DNA from: Phyto melanocephala
Lineage: Eukaryota > Arthropoda > Insecta > Diptera > Rhinophoridae
Assembly (NCBI GenBank): GCA_941918925.1
Contig: OW799235.1
Location: 46,124,701-46,188,700 of the forward strand
Direction: 5' to 3'
DNA: 64,000 nucleotides
Position numbers and translations under genes: made by a program. Positions within the stretch are counted from its first letter, which is position 1, and every line of letters begins with the position of its first letter. Positions 42,372-53,066 of the stretch are shown piece by piece. The notes under the pieces are model-generated. The model saw nothing but the letters and a program-made list of their open reading frames with translations. It was not told the DNA's origin and ran no database searches.

Positions 42372-43491
42372 TAGGGTTTGGGAACCGGGAATTCCTGGGA
42401 ATGAACCACTTAGTATTCCCGGAAAAATTTTGCTCTTATTCCCGGGAAAACGGGAAATAAAAAATATGTAGTTATTAGGAAATATATTTAATTTTATTTT
42501 TAATTTCTTATCTCTTTTGGTAAATTTAAAGAATATTTGAATAAATAGTAAGGTTTTTAATTTGTTAGCGTTTTTTGTTTGTTATATGTTTTGTAAAACC
42601 AGCAGTAGTTTCCGTGGTTCATTTTTATAAATATAATCGTATGTACAAATTGTTTTTAAAAGTGGTCACAGAATTTGTAAGTATAATTTTTTTTATTTAT
42701 GATTGAATTTTTCTAATAATACTTTTTTATAAAATTCACTCTGTTTAGAAGCAAAATGTCTGAAGTTTGGAAATATTTTCAAAAAGTAGACAACGCAGCA
42801 CAATGTAATATTTTCCCAAAAAGGTTAATGTCCAAGGGCGGTAGTACTAGTGGCCTCATACGGCACCTTCTTTTGGTTCATAAAATACAATTTTAAAACG
42901 ATTCTTCAACACGTGCACCAAGTAAAAAAATAATTCCACCATTAAAAGTTTTTTAGTCACCCAAACATTACCAGAAATTGTTTCAAAATTGGCAGCAGTC
43001 GATGGAATATCTATTCGAACAATTACACAAAGTTCTTTTATTAGTTAAAATTTTTTCAGTAAAAATATGACATTACCAAAATTAAACTGATGTTAAAAAC
43101 ATAGTAATGAAATATTACAACGCCGTTAAAAATATGATGGTGAAAACAATATCGAGTCAAATTTGTGACAATTTGTGGTTTGCTCTTGTATTAGACGAGT
43201 GGAGTAGTGTTGCCCAAAAATAGTATCTGTTTACATGGCAATAATTATTTTTATAATTTGGGTTAAGTTTATATTTCCGGAAGATGTAATGCTGACACAA
43301 TAAGGACTCTAATGGAAAATAAACTACTACTAAAACAATGAGTTATTAACCAAACCGTGATGTTAAAGTTAACAAACATTATTTATTTTAAAAGAAATAT
43401 TATTTTCGGGAATCCCGGGAATTCCCGGGAACACGATTTTTTAATTCCCGTTTCCCGGGAAAGTAAAAAGACCGGGAAATCCCAAACCCTA
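42372..43491 (+). mobile_element. hAT element, ends TAGGGTTTGGGA, duplication CTGACAAA
   Basis: It begins TAGGGTTTGGGA and ends TCCCAAACCCTA. CTGACAAA is duplicated at 42364-42371 and 43492-43499. TTCCCGGGAA-like motifs cluster near both ends (42388-42460 and 43405-43480), like subterminal binding repeats. The centre holds a BED-finger frame and decayed transposase. Confidence 0.93.
42756..43230 (+). pseudogene. hAT transposase relic with BED zinc finger
   Basis: A 46-codon frame (42756-42896) reads MSEVWKYFQKVDNAAQCNIF, then SKGGSTSGLIRHLLLVHK, a BED-type zinc finger in which one expected cysteine position appears altered (CNIF). Downstream in broken frames are LTDVKNIVMKYYNAVKNMM and DNLWFALVLDEWSSVAQK, the catalytic start of a hAT transposase with DEWSS. 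The C-terminal dimerisation domain is missing, so the element is internally deleted. Confidence 0.75.
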
Positions 43492-43504
43492 CTGACAAAT
43501 CATC

Positions 43505-44590
43505 ATGAATAGACTCACGCTTGAACAACGCTACGAAATTATCCAAATTTACTTTGAAAATCAGTCGTCGATTCGCGCAACTTATAGACGACTTCGTCAT
43601 TTTTATGGCGTACATAATCGTCCATCTGAACAAGCCATTCGTCGAACTGTGGATAGATTTCGTAACACATACTCTCTAGAGGATGCAATAACATCAACAC
43701 GTCGAAGGAATGTGCGTACTGAAGAGAATATCGCCGCTGTAAACGAAAGTGTGGAAGAAGATCCAAATTTATCGATTCGTCGTCGGTCGCAGGAATTGGG
43801 GCTCTGTCCGTCCACTACGTGGAAAATTTTGCGCAAAGATCTCGGCCTACACCCGTATAAGATCCAGCTGGTGCAGGAATTGAAGCCACGAGACCATTAT
43901 ATGCGTCGTTCTTTCGCCGATTGGGCTCTAGAGCAGTTGGCAACTGACCCGTTGTTTTATCGCAAAATTGTGTTCAGCGATGAGGCGCATTTTTGGCTTA
44001 ACGGGTTTGTTAATAAGCAAAATTGCCGCATATGGAGCGAGAGCAATCCACAAGAGACCCTACAGACTCCATTACATCCAGAAAAATGCACCGTTTGGTG
44101 CGGTTTTCACGCTGGTGGCATCATCGGACCTTATTTCTTCAAAAATGAGGCCGGAGCTCGCGTTACGGTCAATGGAGATCGTTACCGCACCATGATCAAT
44201 GATTTTTTGTTTGAAAATATGGATGACATTGATCCGGAGGAGATGTGGTTTCAACAGGATGGCGCTACGTGCCATACGGCGACCGCAACCATCGACTTAT
44301 TGAAATCAAAATTTGACGATAAGTTGATTTCAAGAAATGGACCTGTCAATTGGCCGTCAAGGTCGTGCGCCTTGACACCTGTCGATTATTTCCTGTGGGG
44401 CTACGTGAAGTCACTGGTTTATGCTGATAAACCAGCAACAATTGACGCCTTGGAGGCCAGCATTGTTCGTGTTATTCGTGACATACGGCCAGCAGTGCTC
44501 GAAAAAGTGGCCCAAAATTGGACGCCCAGAATGCGCTTCGTCAAGAACAGCCGCGGTGCCCATATGCCCGAAATCATTTTCAAATGTTAA
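43505..44590 (+). CDS. mariner-type transposase, uninterrupted frame with altered DDD site
   Basis: A 361-residue frame without stop encodes a DDE-family transposase of the IS630-Tc1-mariner superfamily, acting on the TA-flanked ends of its own element. The N-terminal half has a helix-turn-helix (LTLEQRYEIIQIYFENQSSI) and a second DNA-binding segment (LSIRRRSQELGLCPSTTWKI). Catalytic motifs are KIVFSDEAHFWLNGF (first Asp), MWFQQDGATCHTATATIDLL (second Asp) and WPSRSCALTPVDYFLWGYV. The third site should read SCDLTP; here it is SCALTP, whereas the relative at 32771-33682 has SCDLTP. The change probably abolishes catalysis. The frame ends MPEIIFKC, the usual C-terminus. The hAT insertion lies 13 bp upstream of the ATG, in the 5' untranslated part. 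Confidence 0.92.
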   Translation: MNRLTLEQRYEIIQIYFENQSSIRATYRRLRHFYGVHNRPSEQAIRRTVDRFRNTYSLEDAITSTRRRNVRTEENIAAVNESVEEDPNLSIRRRSQELGLCPSTTWKILRKDLGLHPYKIQLVQELKPRDHYMRRSFADWALEQLATDPLFYRKIVFSDEAHFWLNGFVNKQNCRIWSESNPQETLQTPLHPEKCTVWCGFHAGGIIGPYFFKNEAGARVTVNGDRYRTMINDFLFENMDDIDPEEMWFQQDGATCHTATATIDLLKSKFDDKLISRNGPVNWPSRSCALTPVDYFLWGYVKSLVYADKPATIDALEASIVRVIRDIRPAVLEKVAQNWTPRMRFVKNSRGAHMPEIIFKC

Positions 44591-44698
44591 TGTCACGTAT
44601 TGATCTTTCGAATAAAAGAAAAATTTTGATTACAATTTAATTTTTTGTGTTATTTTTTACAATTTCAAGTTCTATCGGGCTTAAAAAAACACCCTTTA

Positions 44699-44820
44699 CA
44701 ATGCTTTCTAAATTCTGTACGTGCCATAAAAGTATCAATTTTGTCTTTTCATGCTTATCTCATACTGGAACAGTTTAGTAATTTTCTCATTTCGAAATAC
44801 GACATACCTTGAAATAGCGG
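44699..44820. other. short spacer
   Basis: No feature recognised between the mariner and the next repeat. Confidence 0.4.
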
Positions 44821-45606
44821 TTTTTATACCCTTCACACAGTGAAAAAGGGTATATATAGGTTTGTCATTCCGTGTGAAATTTCTACAATTTTCATTTCCG
44901 ACCCCATAAAGTATATATTTTCTGAAAGCTTATGAATAGGGGAGTCGATTAAGCCCTGTCAGTTTGTCCGTCTGACCGTCTGTCCGTGTGTATGTTGAAA
45001 TCAACTTTTTGAAGCCCCCCGACGTAGGTTGGACCCGGGTAAGGTATTAAAATATCAGAAATATTCGGGAGTAGATCGGTATTGAAAATCAGAAACATCG
45101 GTACATAAACAACTGAGATATGAGCAAAAACCCACGACCACCTCGATTTTTTTTTCACAAAAACAACATTACAACAACAACATACATACATACAAACGTG
45201 TATACTGGTTAGAGAAAACGTGGCATCGAATCCCAACTGAGCCAAAAAAAATTTTTTTTTAATTTTTTTTTAATTTTTTTTTTTATTTTTTTTTATTTTT
45301 TATTTAATATATTATTTATATTTTTATTATTTTTTTTTTTTAATTTTTTTAATTTTTTTTTTTTGTTTTATATATGTATATTATATATATAATAATTTTT
45401 TTTTTTAATTTTTTTTTTAATTTTTTTTTAAATTTTTGTTTTAATTTTTTTTTTTTAATTTTTTTTTTTTTCGTTTTTTTAACATACATACGTGTACGTA
45501 TTTCATGTGGGATGAATGGTGATACAAGCAACTGTTATTGCATGACTACACGTTGTGAAGGGTATATAAGATTCGGCATGGCTGAATATAGCACTCTTAC
45601 TTGTTT
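44821..45606 (+). repeat. interspersed repeat A, copy 2, with T-rich core
   Basis: Same organisation as 30632-31392: TTTATACCCTTCACACAGTG start, GAATCCCAACTGAGCC, a T-rich tract (45249-45480) and GATTCGGCATGGCTGAATAT near the end. Apparent ORFs here are repeat and low-complexity artefacts. Confidence 0.8.
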
Positions 45607-46112
45607 TAATAGGTCGCGTTTTTTTTATCGTATAATATTTTTTGCGTACCATTACTACATATTTTAACTGAAAACTTATATATGTATTGTAACAAAGATA
45701 AATTAACTATTATATATCTTTCGTACTTAATTTTTTTTTGAAAAATTTAAGGAAATAAATTAAAGATAAGCTAACTGGTATTGATCGCAAAAAAATTAAT
45801 ATGTTGACACATAATCGATCATAACTTACAGACAGTTATGAAATTCTACAAAAACTAACCACGCTCTAAGAGAACAGAAAATATGTAATTGTTTTTGACA
45901 TTTATTAAAAAAAATTAATTTTTAATCTCAATATATTTTTTTAAAGGAATATGATCGTAACTTGTGCTACTAAAGTTCAGAGGTTTATTACTTAAAAACT
46001 ATGCGTTTCAAAGACTTTTTCAATATTAATTTTTCTTGTTTTTTCAGTCCTCTATCATCCTTTGTAACTTTTTTTGGACCAATTTAGTTTATCAAGACAC
46101 CTCCAAATTAAA
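45607..46112. other. AT-rich non-coding
   Basis: No gene or repeat boundary seen. Confidence 0.4.
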
Positions 46113-46650
46113 CCAAGTAAGAGTGATATATTCGGCCTTCTCAACGTGTAGTCATGGAATAACAATTGTATCACCATTCATCTCATTAATATGAAATACG
46201 TAAATACACACATACATATGTATGTATATGTTTCATTATCTTTATGACTTTATCTGCTAAAAAAAAATTTTAAAATTTTAAATTAAGTTTATATATGTAT
46301 GTATGTATGTATTATATATATGTATGTATGTATGTATTATATATATGTATGTATGTATGTATTATATATGTATGTATGTATGTAATAAATATAAAAATTT
46401 TTTGTCTTAACTGGGATTCGAACTTACGTTTATCCAGTTTGTATTGGTATGAAAAGATTAAGTGGTCTATGTTTTTTCATCATATCTCAGTTGTTTATAG
46501 AAAGATTTTTCTGATTCTTAATACCGATCTGCTCCCGAATATTTCTGATATTTTGGTACATTACACGGCTCTTAAAAATGTCTGGGGGCTTCAAAAGGTT
46601 AACATACACACGGACAGACTGACAATGCTTAGTTGACTCGTCTATTCATA
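46113..46650 (-). repeat. interspersed repeat A, copy 3, with microsatellite
   Basis: Opposite orientation to copies 1 and 2 (starts AACCAAGTAAGAGTGATATA). A microsatellite at about 46290-46385 alternates ATGTATGTATGTATGT with TATTATATAT in about three larger units. The apparent 113-codon ORF (46295-46636) is this repeat. Confidence 0.75.
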
Positions 46651-47428
46651 TGAATTAAAGTGAATTAAAAGTTTTCGCTATAAAGTTTTTTAAAAGTTGT
46701 TCAAATTTGAGAAGAAAATAAAAAAAATTGTTTGACATATGCCGGCATATATACAAAAACAAAATACATGTGTTTTTTATTGTTGTGTTTGTTGCCGCGA
46801 TGCATATACCTTATGGATATGCCTTGTTTCATTCTAAGCAAAATGAATCTAAAACGAATAATTTGTTTTAAAAATTTCCTCTTTTTATTTGTTGTTGTTT
46901 GTGGTATGAAAAAAATTTTAACATTAAATAATGCATTGTAGCAATCATAATAATTTAAACAACACAATGCGTTCTTAACAGATTGGATTTTGCTTATATG
47001 TATGTATATAAATAGCTGTATCGTGTATAAATATTATATTTTATATATCCATACATACATATATAATGTTTTTATCCTCATAAATTTAATTATAATTGAT
47101 TAAAAGATGCGGGCAAGAAAAACAACTTTATAGGTCTAATAAAATAATTAGGCATTTATATAAAAAGGTAAAGTCTTAAAAGGATATGCGTATTAGCAAA
47201 ACACATATATAAACATATATAACTGAAAATGTAAACAGAAAATTCATTATATTCCTAATTTTTTTTACTCCGTAAAGTAAAAATCCCTGTTTGTCTTTAA
47301 TTTAAATTCGGTATAAAAGATACTTTATAAACATATGTCAAGCGCCTATAGGTAAAAAGTTGTGTGTCACACTGTACCCAATGCCTCTTTTAACAACAAC
47401 AATACCTAAAAAACAAACGACATCAATA
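46651..47428. other. AT-rich non-coding
   Basis: No coding signal; low-complexity ATAC/TATG stretches only. Confidence 0.4.
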
Positions 47429-48137
47429 ACAAGTAACAGTGCTATATTCGGCCGTGCCGAATCTTATATACCCTTCACAACGTGTAGTCATGCAATAACA
47501 ATTGTTTGTATCACCATTCATCCCATATAAAATACGTGCATACGTACACGTTAGAATAAATGTGGCATCGAATCCCAGCTAAGCCAAAAAAATTTTATTT
47601 TATTTTATTTAATATATTATTTATATTTTATTATTTTTTTTTATATTTTTTTTAAATTTTTTAAAAAAAATTTTTTAGAAAAATTTTTAAAATTTTTTTT
47701 TATTATTGTTTTCTTATTTTTAATATTTTTTTTTTTTGTAATTTTTTTTGTTTGGTATGTTTTTTACATGTATGTATGTATGTATGTTGTTGTTGTAATT
47801 GTGAAAAAAAAACGAGGTGGTCGTGGTTTTTTGCTCATATCTCAGAAAGTTATGGGGCGATTGTGCTGAATTTCAATAGCGAATTATTCCTGGATATTTC
47901 CAAGAGATTGATACCATATACAGATCTGAGGAACATATAGTTGCTTCTAAAAGTTGATTTCAACCAACACACGGGCAGACGGACAGACGGTCAGGGCTTA
48001 ATCGACTCATCTATCCATAAGCTTTCAGAAAATATATACTTTATGGGGTCGGAAATGAAAATTGTAGAAATTACAAACGGAATGACAAAGCTATATATAC
48101 CCTTGTGCACCACAGGTGAAGGGTATAAAAAGGTATA
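47429..48137 (-). repeat. interspersed repeat A, copy 4
   Basis: It begins AACAAGTAACAGTGCTATAT followed by TCGGCCGTGCCGAATC and ends GGTGAAGGGTATAAAAAGG. It has the T-rich core (47588-47760, with A admixture) and the GTTGTTGTTGTAATTG segment shared with the other copies. Confidence 0.8.
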
Positions 48138-48227
48138 GGTGAAAATCATCCCTTGCAAGGAATACAACACAAAATTTTTTTTTTGGCCCCACATAAAAAA
48201 AATGTGTGTATAGAAAAATATGTAATA

Positions 48228-48627
48228 CAGTCGAATTCGGTTAAGCTGTCGCCGTTTAATTGAAGAAATCACTTAACTACAATTAAATATTTTTACTATA
48301 TTTTAAAGAAAATGAGTTCGCTTAAGGGAAAATCAGTTTTACAGCTTTTATGTTTTTAAAGCTACAAACTTCAATAAAGCAAACACTGCTTAGTAGAAAA
48401 AATTTCTTATTAATATACGACGAAATACAATGCTACAGCTAATTTAATGCACTGTTGTGCAACATTTTCTCTTATTTTGTTTAAAACAATATAAAAAGTA
48501 GAAAATCTATTTAACCAAAATGGTTTCAATTTGTCCAAAGTTTTTTATTAATGAAAATCTTGCATAAGCCAAAAAAAAAAAAAAAAAAATCCTTCAATTA
48601 TCAATTTCCCTTACCCGAATCCGACTG
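48228..48627. mobile_element. pogo/Tigger-like MITE, 400 bp, TA duplication
   Basis: Left end CAGTCGAATTCGGTTAAGC and inverted right end CTTACCCGAATCCGACTG, flanked by TA (48226-48227 and 48628-48629). CAGT-starting ends with a TTAAG core resemble pogo/Tigger elements. An A run (48572-48589) lies near the right end. No coding. Confidence 0.8.
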
Positions 48628-49059
48628 TATACGTGTAATGTTTGTAAGTATGATGTTTGTGTACCGCTTAGCAGTTTAAAAAACCAACTCACAATTAAGA
48701 AGTATTGCTTTTATGAATGCAAGAAATACAAAAACATACCTATGAACATTGTTCTTCCGGCGCCTAACATTCTTAATAAAATTGTGTATGAATTCATGTC
48801 CCAAAAAATTAAAAAACAAGTTGCCACAAGTATTAACCTAAGATTCTTTACAAAAATTCTCATAATAAAATTTTAACAAATTTATTGATTTGTATTAGTT
48901 TAATTTTTATTTATTCATCGGACAGTAATTCAAAAAAGATATATATATGAGTCTAAATAAAAACAAAATATATAAAAATAAATATTATATCATATGTAAT
49001 TGTTCCGTGGTTTCGTTTTTTATTGTTACATATTCAATTAAATTCTTTTTAAGTTTTAC
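48628..49059. other. AT-rich non-coding
   Basis: No feature seen up to the minus-strand hAT relic. Confidence 0.4.
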
Positions 49060-49281
49060 TTAAAGCAAATTGTTTATAGTATCTTTTGATAGCTTTGATC
49101 TCATTTTTGTTAATATTATTGAGAGAGCACTAAAAGCTCTTTCGACGGAAATTTGTGTTGCCGGAACAATAAACTGAAGGAATTTTTCATTGCTGATAAA
49201 TTGTGAAGATACGATCAAACTACTTGTCAAGCCTTTCGTAGTATTTGTAAAAATGTGTTTGTATGTATTATACCGTCGCAT
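49060..49281 (-). pseudogene. hAT C-terminal dimerisation domain relic
   Basis: The minus-strand frame contains FLQFIVPATQISVERAFSAL followed by SIILTKMRSKLSKDTINNLL. The motif ISVERAFSAL is the hAT dimerisation signature. Further minus-strand sequence up to about 49450 may be upstream remnants (for instance MASNIVCISIWTDLSRQ) but is not assignable. No terminal repeats were identified. Confidence 0.75.
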
Positions 49282-50080
49282 TGTTGTGTGTCTCTTTTTA
49301 TATCAATCATTATCGGTGTAACACATACAATCACATTTTTACAAAGCCTATCACAATGATTTCTAAGTTGCTTGAAAAATTAAATAACAGCAGGCTGGCG
49401 ACTTAAATCTGTCCAAATTGAAATACATACGATGTTTGACGCCATCATAGCTGCACGGCTACATTTGGCGGTGGCGCCTATATAACAAAAACTTTTAGGA
49501 ATAAAAAAGGACGAAAATTGTATGTACATTTATTTATAAAACTAATCTACGATTCAAGTAAAAATTCCACAAATATAATAGAAAAAATCAGATAAATCAG
49601 ATTAATAGTTTTTGTTTTATTATATCTAAGCCATATTTGTATTTTTAGTTGATCACTTAATATTTTACATTCATAGATTCATACGTACATACATGCATAA
49701 AATATATTAACTAAAAATTATAATTTTTTTAATATTTTCTTTAATTCCTAATATGGTAAAATTGTTCCCATTAACACAACAAAAATGATAAACTACAATG
49801 GCAACGCTGCTAACTTTTCTTCAAGGAAAATAAAAATTCTATTTGTGAATCGATTTCTTTTTATGTTCTTTGAATGAATGATTCATGTAAGGAATTTTGT
49901 ATTTAAATTGTGGTGAGAAATTTATTTTCAATTTTTTTAAAATATCATTTGTCTCGCAACTTTTATTTTTAAAATTCGGAAAACAAAACGAATTATTCGT
50001 CACAATGTGGAAAATTTAATTCATTCAAATTAATATCATTCATGATTAATATCTATTCGATTGATTTGCGTACTATGGTT
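49282..50080. other. non-coding or decayed sequence
   Basis: Possible remnants upstream of the minus-strand hAT domain at 49290-49490; otherwise AT-rich with no feature. Confidence 0.35.
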
Positions 50081-50230
50081 TTTATACCCTTCACCTGTGA
50101 GGTCCAAGGGTATATATAGCTTTGTCATTCCGTTTGTAATTTCTACAATTTTTATTTTATTTCAATTTTTTGAAAGCTTATGAATAGAGGAGTCGATTAA
50201 ACCATAACTTTCTGTCCGTCTGAATTGTAA
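50081..50230 (+). repeat. interspersed repeat A fragment
   Basis: TTTTTATACCCTTCACCTGTG followed by CAAGGGTATATATAGC and GAATAGAGGAGTCGATTAA, matching the start of the other copies, then truncated. Confidence 0.7.
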
Positions 50231-51253
50231 AATTGTGTAAAAACTATAATACGGCATAAAACGGAGCCTTTGACTTTTTCTCCTCTATGATATAACAAAC
50301 AGCGGCTTTGTTCTTTATGTTATAGACTTTTATGTTTTTAAAAATACTTTTGTATTTTTAGAAACTAATCCTGACTTTTTAATGGATTAATAATTAAATA
50401 AAATTTATATCGCGATATACATATATGTATATTCAGAAACTTTCAAACAATATCAATATTGTATATAAAGTAGGTTCATAATTGTAATGAAAAATCGTGT
50501 ACATATAAAAACTTTAGGCTACTATAGCTCAAAAACTAAGCGATTCTGGGACTTTTCGGCGTTTAAATTATTTTTCTTAATCAATTTTTTATCACCATAT
50601 GTAACTTTTTTATATTTGGAAGTTCTTTAGTAAACCAGATTTAAGCCGTTTTGCAATTTGGTTTACTGGATTTAACAAAAAACAAGAGTGCTATATTCGG
50701 CCGTTTCGAATTTGATAACACTCATCACCATCATGAACATAGGTATAATCCCACATCGTAGCTTAATCTATTATTTCCATGCAAAGCTTGGGAATAATGA
50801 TTAGAAATCCTAATGATTAGCAATTGGATAAGAAATTTTTTTTGTGCTGAAAAATTGATTAATTATGATTAGTTAGCCAATTTAGACGATTACTAATTGA
50901 TTAGATTAGAAATAATCAAAAATCTAATCACAATTAATGACGATTAACATTTCTAATCAAATCTAATCAAAACTAATCCAAAAAATAATTGTTTAGATTT
51001 CTTGATTATTTTTGATTAGATTTGATTATATCAACTATTTTTAACTATTTTTGTGAAAAGAAAATTTTTTTTATCACATCTGTTGCTATATTTACATAAT
51101 GTAACAGTTTTTGAATGTTAATTTTCAACGTATTTTGTGATTGTAATTTTTGTTTTATTCAAAATTATTGGTAAGTAAAAATGCACGGATTTTTTTCTTT
51201 TACTTATTGTATTTTCGACGTCGTGAAAATTTAAACAAAATGCAAACTTTATA

Positions 51254-52861
51254 CAGTCAGGGACTAAAGTTTAAATACAGATTTAAAATATACAGTTTAA
51301 AGAAAAGAAAACATCTTACAAAAATTTTGTGTATGCAGATTTTTAAGACAACATGTTAAACTAAAAACTAATGCAAAAAAGATCTACTACGTTGGAAACT
51401 TAACGGTAAATCCCACAATAAGAGAAAAATGTATTGGACAAAAGTTTAAATACATGTTTATTACTCTTTTTTTTTGCAATTTTTTACAATCTAAGTACCG
51501 TTAGATTTCATATTTTGTTTAAATTAGTTTTTAAGCTGTTAAACATTCATTTTATTCTTATTCTGGTTGTGTTCTTGTCAGTTCAGTCTTAGTTATGGGC
51601 AAAGGAAAAGAAATAGAGTTTAGCGTGAAAACTTTAATAATAAAACATTACACAGAAGGAAAATCTTACCGCGAAATTCGAAAAATATTAAATGTCCCAT
51701 TTTCTAGTGTGCAAAATATCGTCCGGAAGTACAAACACAATGATACTTTGAAAAATATGCCTAGAAGTGGTCGACCAAAAAAACTATCAAATCGAGATGC
51801 TAGTCATATTCTAAGGGAAGTGAACAAGGACCCTAAATTAAGCGCCGCGAAATTAGCAGATGACATTGAAATAAGTTTAAACAAACATGTGCATCCAAAA
51901 ACTGTACAAAGGGCATTGCGGGATAATGGCTACAAAAGCAGAGTTCCACGTAAAAAACCGTTAATAAGAAAAGAATAGACTACTAATATTGGGAGTTTGC
52001 TAATAAATATAAAAGCAAAGATGTGGAATTCTGGAAAACCTTTATATTTACAGACGAATGCAAGTTTAACTTGTTTGGAAGCGATGGCCGGGCTAAAGTC
52101 TGGCGGAAACCCTTCATACAAAAAACCTGATTCCCACTGTAAAGCATGGGGACAGCAATGTTATGGTTTGGGGAGCAATAGCAGCATCTGGTGTTGGTAA
52201 TTTGGCTTTTATAGATGGTATAATGGACCAGCACCAATATAAGACCCTACTGCAACATAATTTTCAGCCTTCTGTCCACAAATTGGACCTCGGACCGCAA
52301 TGGATCTTCAAACAGAACAATGATCCAAAGCATACCGCACGTACGGTAAAAGAATGGCTGCTGTATTATGCACCGCGCCGGCTCTATAGCCCTCCCCAAT
52401 CACCGTACTTAAACCCAATAGAGCATGTTTGGAATTTAATGAAGAGAAAATTAGGTAAGGAAGAAGTAACCAGCAAAAATACCCTGAAAGAGGCTCTAAA
52501 GAAAATCTGGTCTGAAATAAATGTGCTCGAGCTAGATAAATTGGTCCATTTCATGCCACGGCGCCTTCAAGCAGTCATAGATAGCCAAGGTGGTCTAACA
52601 AAATATTAAATTACCTTTTTTTTTTTTGATTATTTAAAGATATGTTCTTGCCATTCTGACTGTATTTAAACTTTTGTCTAATCAATTTTTGAGTTTTTGT
52701 ATGAATTACCGTTATGTTTGAAATAAAATGTATACTTTTTGTTTTCTTTTTAAAATATATATGAAAATTAATAAAACTGCATATTTATAATTTCGCAAAA
52801 ACATTTAGTCTCTTTTGTACTCAATATTTTAGAGCTGTATTTAAACTTTAGTCTCTGACTG
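51254..52861 (+). mobile_element. Tc1-type element, 1608 bp, TA duplication
   Basis: It begins CAGTCAGGGACTAAAGTTTA and ends TAAACTTTAGTCTCTGACTG, with TA on both sides (51252-51253 and 52862-52863). Length, TA duplication and CAGT termini are standard for Tc1. The transposase lies at 51595-52609. Confidence 0.95.
51595..52609 (+). pseudogene. Tc1-type transposase, frameshifted
   Basis: The first frame (51595-51978) begins MGKGKEIEFSVKTLIIKHYT and includes a paired-like helix-turn-helix region (EGKSYREIRKILNVPFSSVQ, RSGRPKKLSNRD, HPKTVQRALRDNGYKS). It ends at a TAG. The catalytic domain continues in other frames: FWKTFIFTDECKFNLFGSDG (about 52025), VMVWGAIAASGVGNLAFIDG (about 52160), IFKQNNDPKHTARTVKEWLL and SPPQSPYLNPIEHVWNLMKR. 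All three acidic positions (FTDE, NNDP, NPIE) are readable. A premature stop and at least two frameshifts around 51976-52150 inactivate it. Confidence 0.92.
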
Positions 52862-52910
52862 TATGTAAAACAAAAATTTCCAATTTATTTTCGATATTGT
52901 AGTTGTCGTA

Positions 52911-53066
52911 ATGGATCCAATTGTTTACGAAGACCAAGACTTCTCCGCAGACGATGATGTATGTGATCCAAATTATGTACCGACGAAGGTGATTCGGAAC
53001 GTAGTTTTGGAGAGCGAGCCGGCAGTGAGTGCTAAAAGAATGCGTAGCACCGGAAGTTCGCCCTAA
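52911..53066 (+). CDS. small acidic ORF inside the inverted-repeat element
   Basis: A 51-codon frame reads MDPIVYEDQDFSADDDVCDP and continues NYVPTKVIRNVVLESEPAVS with KRMRSTGSSP before a stop. Its composition is not that of surrounding AT-rich noise. It lies between the Tc1 element and the right arm, so it is part of the host element and may be the start of a lost transposase. No domain was recognised. Confidence 0.4.
   Translation: MDPIVYEDQDFSADDDVCDPNYVPTKVIRNVVLESEPAVSAKRMRSTGSSP

Larger units (their letters stand above)
42267..44696 (+). mobile_element. mariner-type element, full length, TA duplication
   Basis: It begins AAGGGTGTTTTTTTTTTGC and ends GCTTAAAAAAACACCCTT, flanked by TA (42265-42266 and 44697-44698). 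The transposase is at 43505-44590. A hAT element is inserted in the 5' part (42372-43491). Without it the element is about 1.3 kb, a typical mariner size. Confidence 0.92.
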
